From NCBI GenBank assembly GCA_018654125.1, contig JABIME010000294.1:1-8746 (forward strand): a DNA stretch of 8,746 nt, given 5' to 3'. The stretch is from Candidatus Cloacimonadota bacterium. Its GTDB lineage: Bacteria > Cloacimonadota > Cloacimonadia > Cloacimonadales > TCS61. Each line of letters begins with the position of its first letter. The first letter of the stretch is position 1. The notes under the pieces are model-generated. The model ran no database searches, was not told the DNA's origin, and saw only the letters and a list, made by a program, of their open reading frames with translations. This document shows positions 6,736 to 8,746 of the stretch, in pieces. The translations under genes were made by a program, and so were the position numbers.

Positions 6736-8010
6736 TTGAAAACAAGTATCAAAGAAACAAACCAATGTGTAAGAGAACTTACAATTACAATCGAATCTGA
6801 AAATGCTATTACAGATTACAATAAAATTGTAAATCAGTTTAAGAAGTATGTAGCCGTCCCTGGTTTTCGTAAAGGTAAAGCACCAATTTCTATGATCGAA
6901 AAATCATTCGGTCCTCAGATCAAAGATGAATTCTACAATCAAAAGTTAGGTGAATATTACAAAGAAGCCATTGATGCTGAAAATATACATCCGATAAATC
7001 AGGGTGAAGCGCTAGACTTTGAATGGGAAAAAGGAAAAGATCTCGTTGTTACTTTTAAATATGAGATAATGCCGGAGATCAAAGTAGAGAAATATAAAGA
7101 ATTAGAGATCCCATTTGAACCTGTTAAATTTAAAAAAGATATGATAGATGCAACCTTAGATGAATACAGGAATAAGATGGCTACAGAAACACCTGTTGAA
7201 ATTACAGAAAACAGCAATATCATAGAAGCTACCTTCAAGTTCCTAAACGAAGAAAATGAAGTAACTAAAGAAGTGAATAGAAAATTTGTACTTGGTGAAA
7301 ACCAATATTCAAAATCTTTCAATACTAAACTAACAGGCCTAAAGGTAGATGATGAAGTTAAGACAAAGTTATTTACCAAATCTCAAAAATCTGATGATGC
7401 TGAAATTGATAATAGTATTAAAGACAGAGATTTCCTAGTTAAAATAAACACAATTAAGCAAAAAAATATTCCAGAGATAAATGATGATTTTGCTAAAGAT
7501 CTTGAATATGATTCATTAAAAGACCTTAATGTTAAAGTAGAAGAAGAACTCAAGGGTAAGATTGAAGAGGATAATAAGAATAACATGAAATCTGCTGTTC
7601 TTGCTCAGCTTATTGAAGAGAATGCTTTTGAACTTCCAGCATCTATCGTGAAACAAGTTGCAGAGAATATGGCAAAACCTTATGCAGAAGCTTATAAAAT
7701 GGAACTTGAACAAATGACACAAATGTACATGGGTGTTGCTGAGTTTAACCTTAAAGGACATTATATAATTGATGAGATAAAAAAGATAGAAGAGATCAAG
7801 ATATCTGACGAAGAGAAAGAAGAGATAATTAAAGAAGCTGCAGAAAATGTGAAAATGGATCTTGAAAAGTACAAGAAGATGTATAAGAAGCAGATAGAAA
7901 GCAGTGATTTTACTTATGCAGCTGAAGAGGATAAAGTTATTGAAATAGTTAAGAAAAGTTCAAAGTTTGTGGCTTTACCAAAAGAGAGCAAGAAGCAATC
8001 CAAGAAATAA
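6736..8010 (+). CDS. tig: Trigger factor, ribosome-associated chaperone, with TTG start
   Basis: This 424-residue protein (E. coli has 432) binds the ribosome exit tunnel and shields nascent chains. The N-terminal ribosome-binding domain (1-112) has the signature GFRKGKAP at 43-50, placing Phe44, Arg45 and Lys46 exactly as in E. coli. The middle PPIase (FKBP-like) region (about 152-242) is diverged: where E. coli has Ile-Pro-Gly-Phe-Glu this protein has Ser-Lys-Ser-Phe-Asn (192-196), and the 'FTG' part of the first strand is not seen. Prolyl isomerase activity is therefore doubtful. The C-terminal helical chaperone domain (113-150 and 243-424) includes the usual LPEhDDxFAK-like IPEINDDFAKDL (245-256) and a Lys-rich tail. 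The start is TTG: AAGGAG (6725-6730) lies 5 bases upstream, an in-frame TAA at 6724-6726 bars an earlier start, and the first internal Met (residue 53) would delete the ribosome-binding loop. clpP follows after 15 bases. Confidence 0.95.
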   Translation: MKTSIKETNQCVRELTITIESENAITDYNKIVNQFKKYVAVPGFRKGKAPISMIEKSFGPQIKDEFYNQKLGEYYKEAIDAENIHPINQGEALDFEWEKGKDLVVTFKYEIMPEIKVEKYKELEIPFEPVKFKKDMIDATLDEYRNKMATETPVEITENSNIIEATFKFLNEENEVTKEVNRKFVLGENQYSKSFNTKLTGLKVDDEVKTKLFTKSQKSDDAEIDNSIKDRDFLVKINTIKQKNIPEINDDFAKDLEYDSLKDLNVKVEEELKGKIEEDNKNNMKSAVLAQLIEENAFELPASIVKQVAENMAKPYAEAYKMELEQMTQMYMGVAEFNLKGHYIIDEIKKIEEIKISDEEKEEIIKEAAENVKMDLEKYKKMYKKQIESSDFTYAAEEDKVIEIVKKSSKFVALPKESKKQSKK

Positions 8011-8025
8011 TATCAGGGAGTAATT

Positions 8026-8640
8026 ATGGCATACGTACCTATTGTAGTAGAACAAAATGGAAAAGTTGAAAGAGCATATGATATATATTCACGTCTTCTA
8101 AAAGACAGAATAATTTTTGTAGGTTCACCAATTGATTACAATGTTGCTAATGTTGTTATAGCACAGCTTTTGCATTTAGAAGCTGAAGATCCTGATAAAG
8201 ATATTTATATGTATATTAATAGCCCGGGTGGATCCGTTTCAGCTGGACTTGCTATTTACGATACAATGCAATATATTCGCCCAGATGTTTCTACGACCTG
8301 TATTGGTCAGGCTTCAAGTATGGGTGCATTTCTTTTGGCTGCTGGTGTAAAGGATAAGAGATTTGCACTTCCAAATTGCAGAATAATGATCCATCAACCG
8401 CTTGGTGGAGTACAAGGTCAGGCATCTGATATCGAGATCCATACAAAAGAAATTTTATATTTAAAAAATAGACTTAATAAATTGCTTCATAAACATACAG
8501 AGCAACCACTAGAGAATATTGAACGAGATACAGATCGGAATTTTTTTATGAGCCCGGAAGAAGCAAAAGAATATGGTATTATCGATGAAGTTATTGCTAC
8601 AAGAAAGGATTCAATTTTATCTAATAAATCAGGAGAATAG
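8026..8640 (+). CDS. clpP: ATP-dependent Clp protease proteolytic subunit ClpP, with Asn in place of the catalytic Asp
   Basis: This 204-residue subunit forms the tetradecameric peptidase chamber fed by ClpX or ClpA/C. Length and N-terminus ([10 protein letters not shown]) match mature ClpP, with no long propeptide. The oxyanion/strand motif [12 protein letters not shown] is at 63-74, the nucleophile Ser98 is in GQASSMGAF, and His123 is in MIHQPLGG. The third triad residue, expected as Asp172 in the ERDTDRDxF motif, is Asn: the protein reads ERDTDRNFF (166-174) and the codon is AAT at 8539-8541. Hydrolytic activity may be reduced, or structurally regulated as in Listeria monocytogenes ClpP1, which as I recall also has Asn172. 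AGGGAG (8015-8020) precedes the ATG. The stop codon is directly followed by the clpX ATG, so ClpP and ClpX are co-translated. Confidence 0.96.
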   Translation: MAYVPIVVEQNGKVERAYDIYSRLLKDRIIFVGSPIDYNVANVVIAQLLHLEAEDPDKDIYMYINSPGGSVSAGLAIYDTMQYIRPDVSTTCIGQASSMGAFLLAAGVKDKRFALPNCRIMIHQPLGGVQGQASDIEIHTKEILYLKNRLNKLLHKHTEQPLENIERDTDRNFFMSPEEAKEYGIIDEVIATRKDSILSNKSGE

Positions 8641-8746
8641 ATGGAAGAACAAAACAAATGTTCATTCTGTGGTAGAACAGAAGCAGAAACTAAATATCTT
8701 ATAAAGGGTATTAGCGGAAATATTTGTGAAGAATGCATTAATATGT
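8641..8746 (+). CDS. clpX: ClpX ATPase, N-terminal zinc-binding domain only (3' end outside window)
   Basis: Thirty-five codons are visible from an ATG that abuts the clpP stop, with AGGAG at 8631-8635 inside clpP. The peptide shows the ClpX zinc-finger pattern: Cys7-x2-Cys10 (CSFCG) and Cys29-x2-Cys32 (CEEC), which dimerises the N-domain and binds adaptors and substrates. The AAA+ unfoldase part lies beyond the window. Gene order tig-clpP-clpX supports the call. Confidence 0.93.
   Translation, partial: MEEQNKCSFCGRTEAETKYLIKGISGNICEECINM

Noticed and set aside
6999..7379. 126-codon minus-strand open frame inside tig
   Set aside because: Its translation is Ser/Phe/Leu-rich antisense of a well-supported gene, with no domain and no ribosome binding site I could defend.
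1..8746. CRISPR array, insertion sequence, integrase, toxin-antitoxin or defence genes
   Set aside because: I saw no spaced direct repeats, transposase or integrase motifs, or small paired ORFs; all genes read as chromosomal core functions.

Overview
The window is AT-rich and every gene in it lies on the + strand, packed tightly and with strong AAGGAG-type ribosome binding sites. A C-terminal outer-membrane beta-barrel fragment, an SppA with an N-terminal membrane anchor and a secreted TPR protein point to a diderm (Gram-negative type) bacterium. The low GC, the DUF4390-like/NtrY/NtrX set and the tRNA-Leu/tig/clpP/clpX order would fit an FCB-type or deltaproteobacteria-like uncultured lineage such as Cloacimonadota or Delongbacteria. 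That placement is a guess from gene style, not from any search.

Layout: (1) 2-442, the 3' end of a probable outer-membrane beta-barrel gene, closed by a 13-bp hairpin terminator (459-500). (2) 515-5322, a four-gene unit with overlapping or abutting junctions: a DUF4390-like exported protein, a compact NtrY-like membrane histidine kinase, an NtrX-like sigma-54 activator and SppA. It ends at a second hairpin terminator (5346-5376). (3) 5469-8746, a secreted TPR protein, tRNA-Leu(UAG), trigger factor (tig, TTG start), clpP and the first 35 codons of clpX, which runs off the window.

How they may work together: unit 2 reads as an envelope-sensing system in which a short two-helix sensor kinase phosphorylates a GAFTGA-containing sigma-54 activator, co-transcribed with a membrane peptidase. 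Unit 3 is the classic cytosolic protein-quality chain: trigger factor folds nascent chains, and ClpXP degrades proteins. The tRNA gene is wedged between two coding genes with no visible terminator on either side, so it may be released from a longer transcript.

Most of the window is ordinary housekeeping, and I do not see a defence system, mobile element, CRISPR array or other clearly new system. The points worth a second look are a ClpP whose catalytic Asp is Asn (residue 172), a trigger factor whose PPIase domain has lost its signature residues, the DUF4390-like/kinase/activator/SppA linkage, and the tRNA embedded next to tig.
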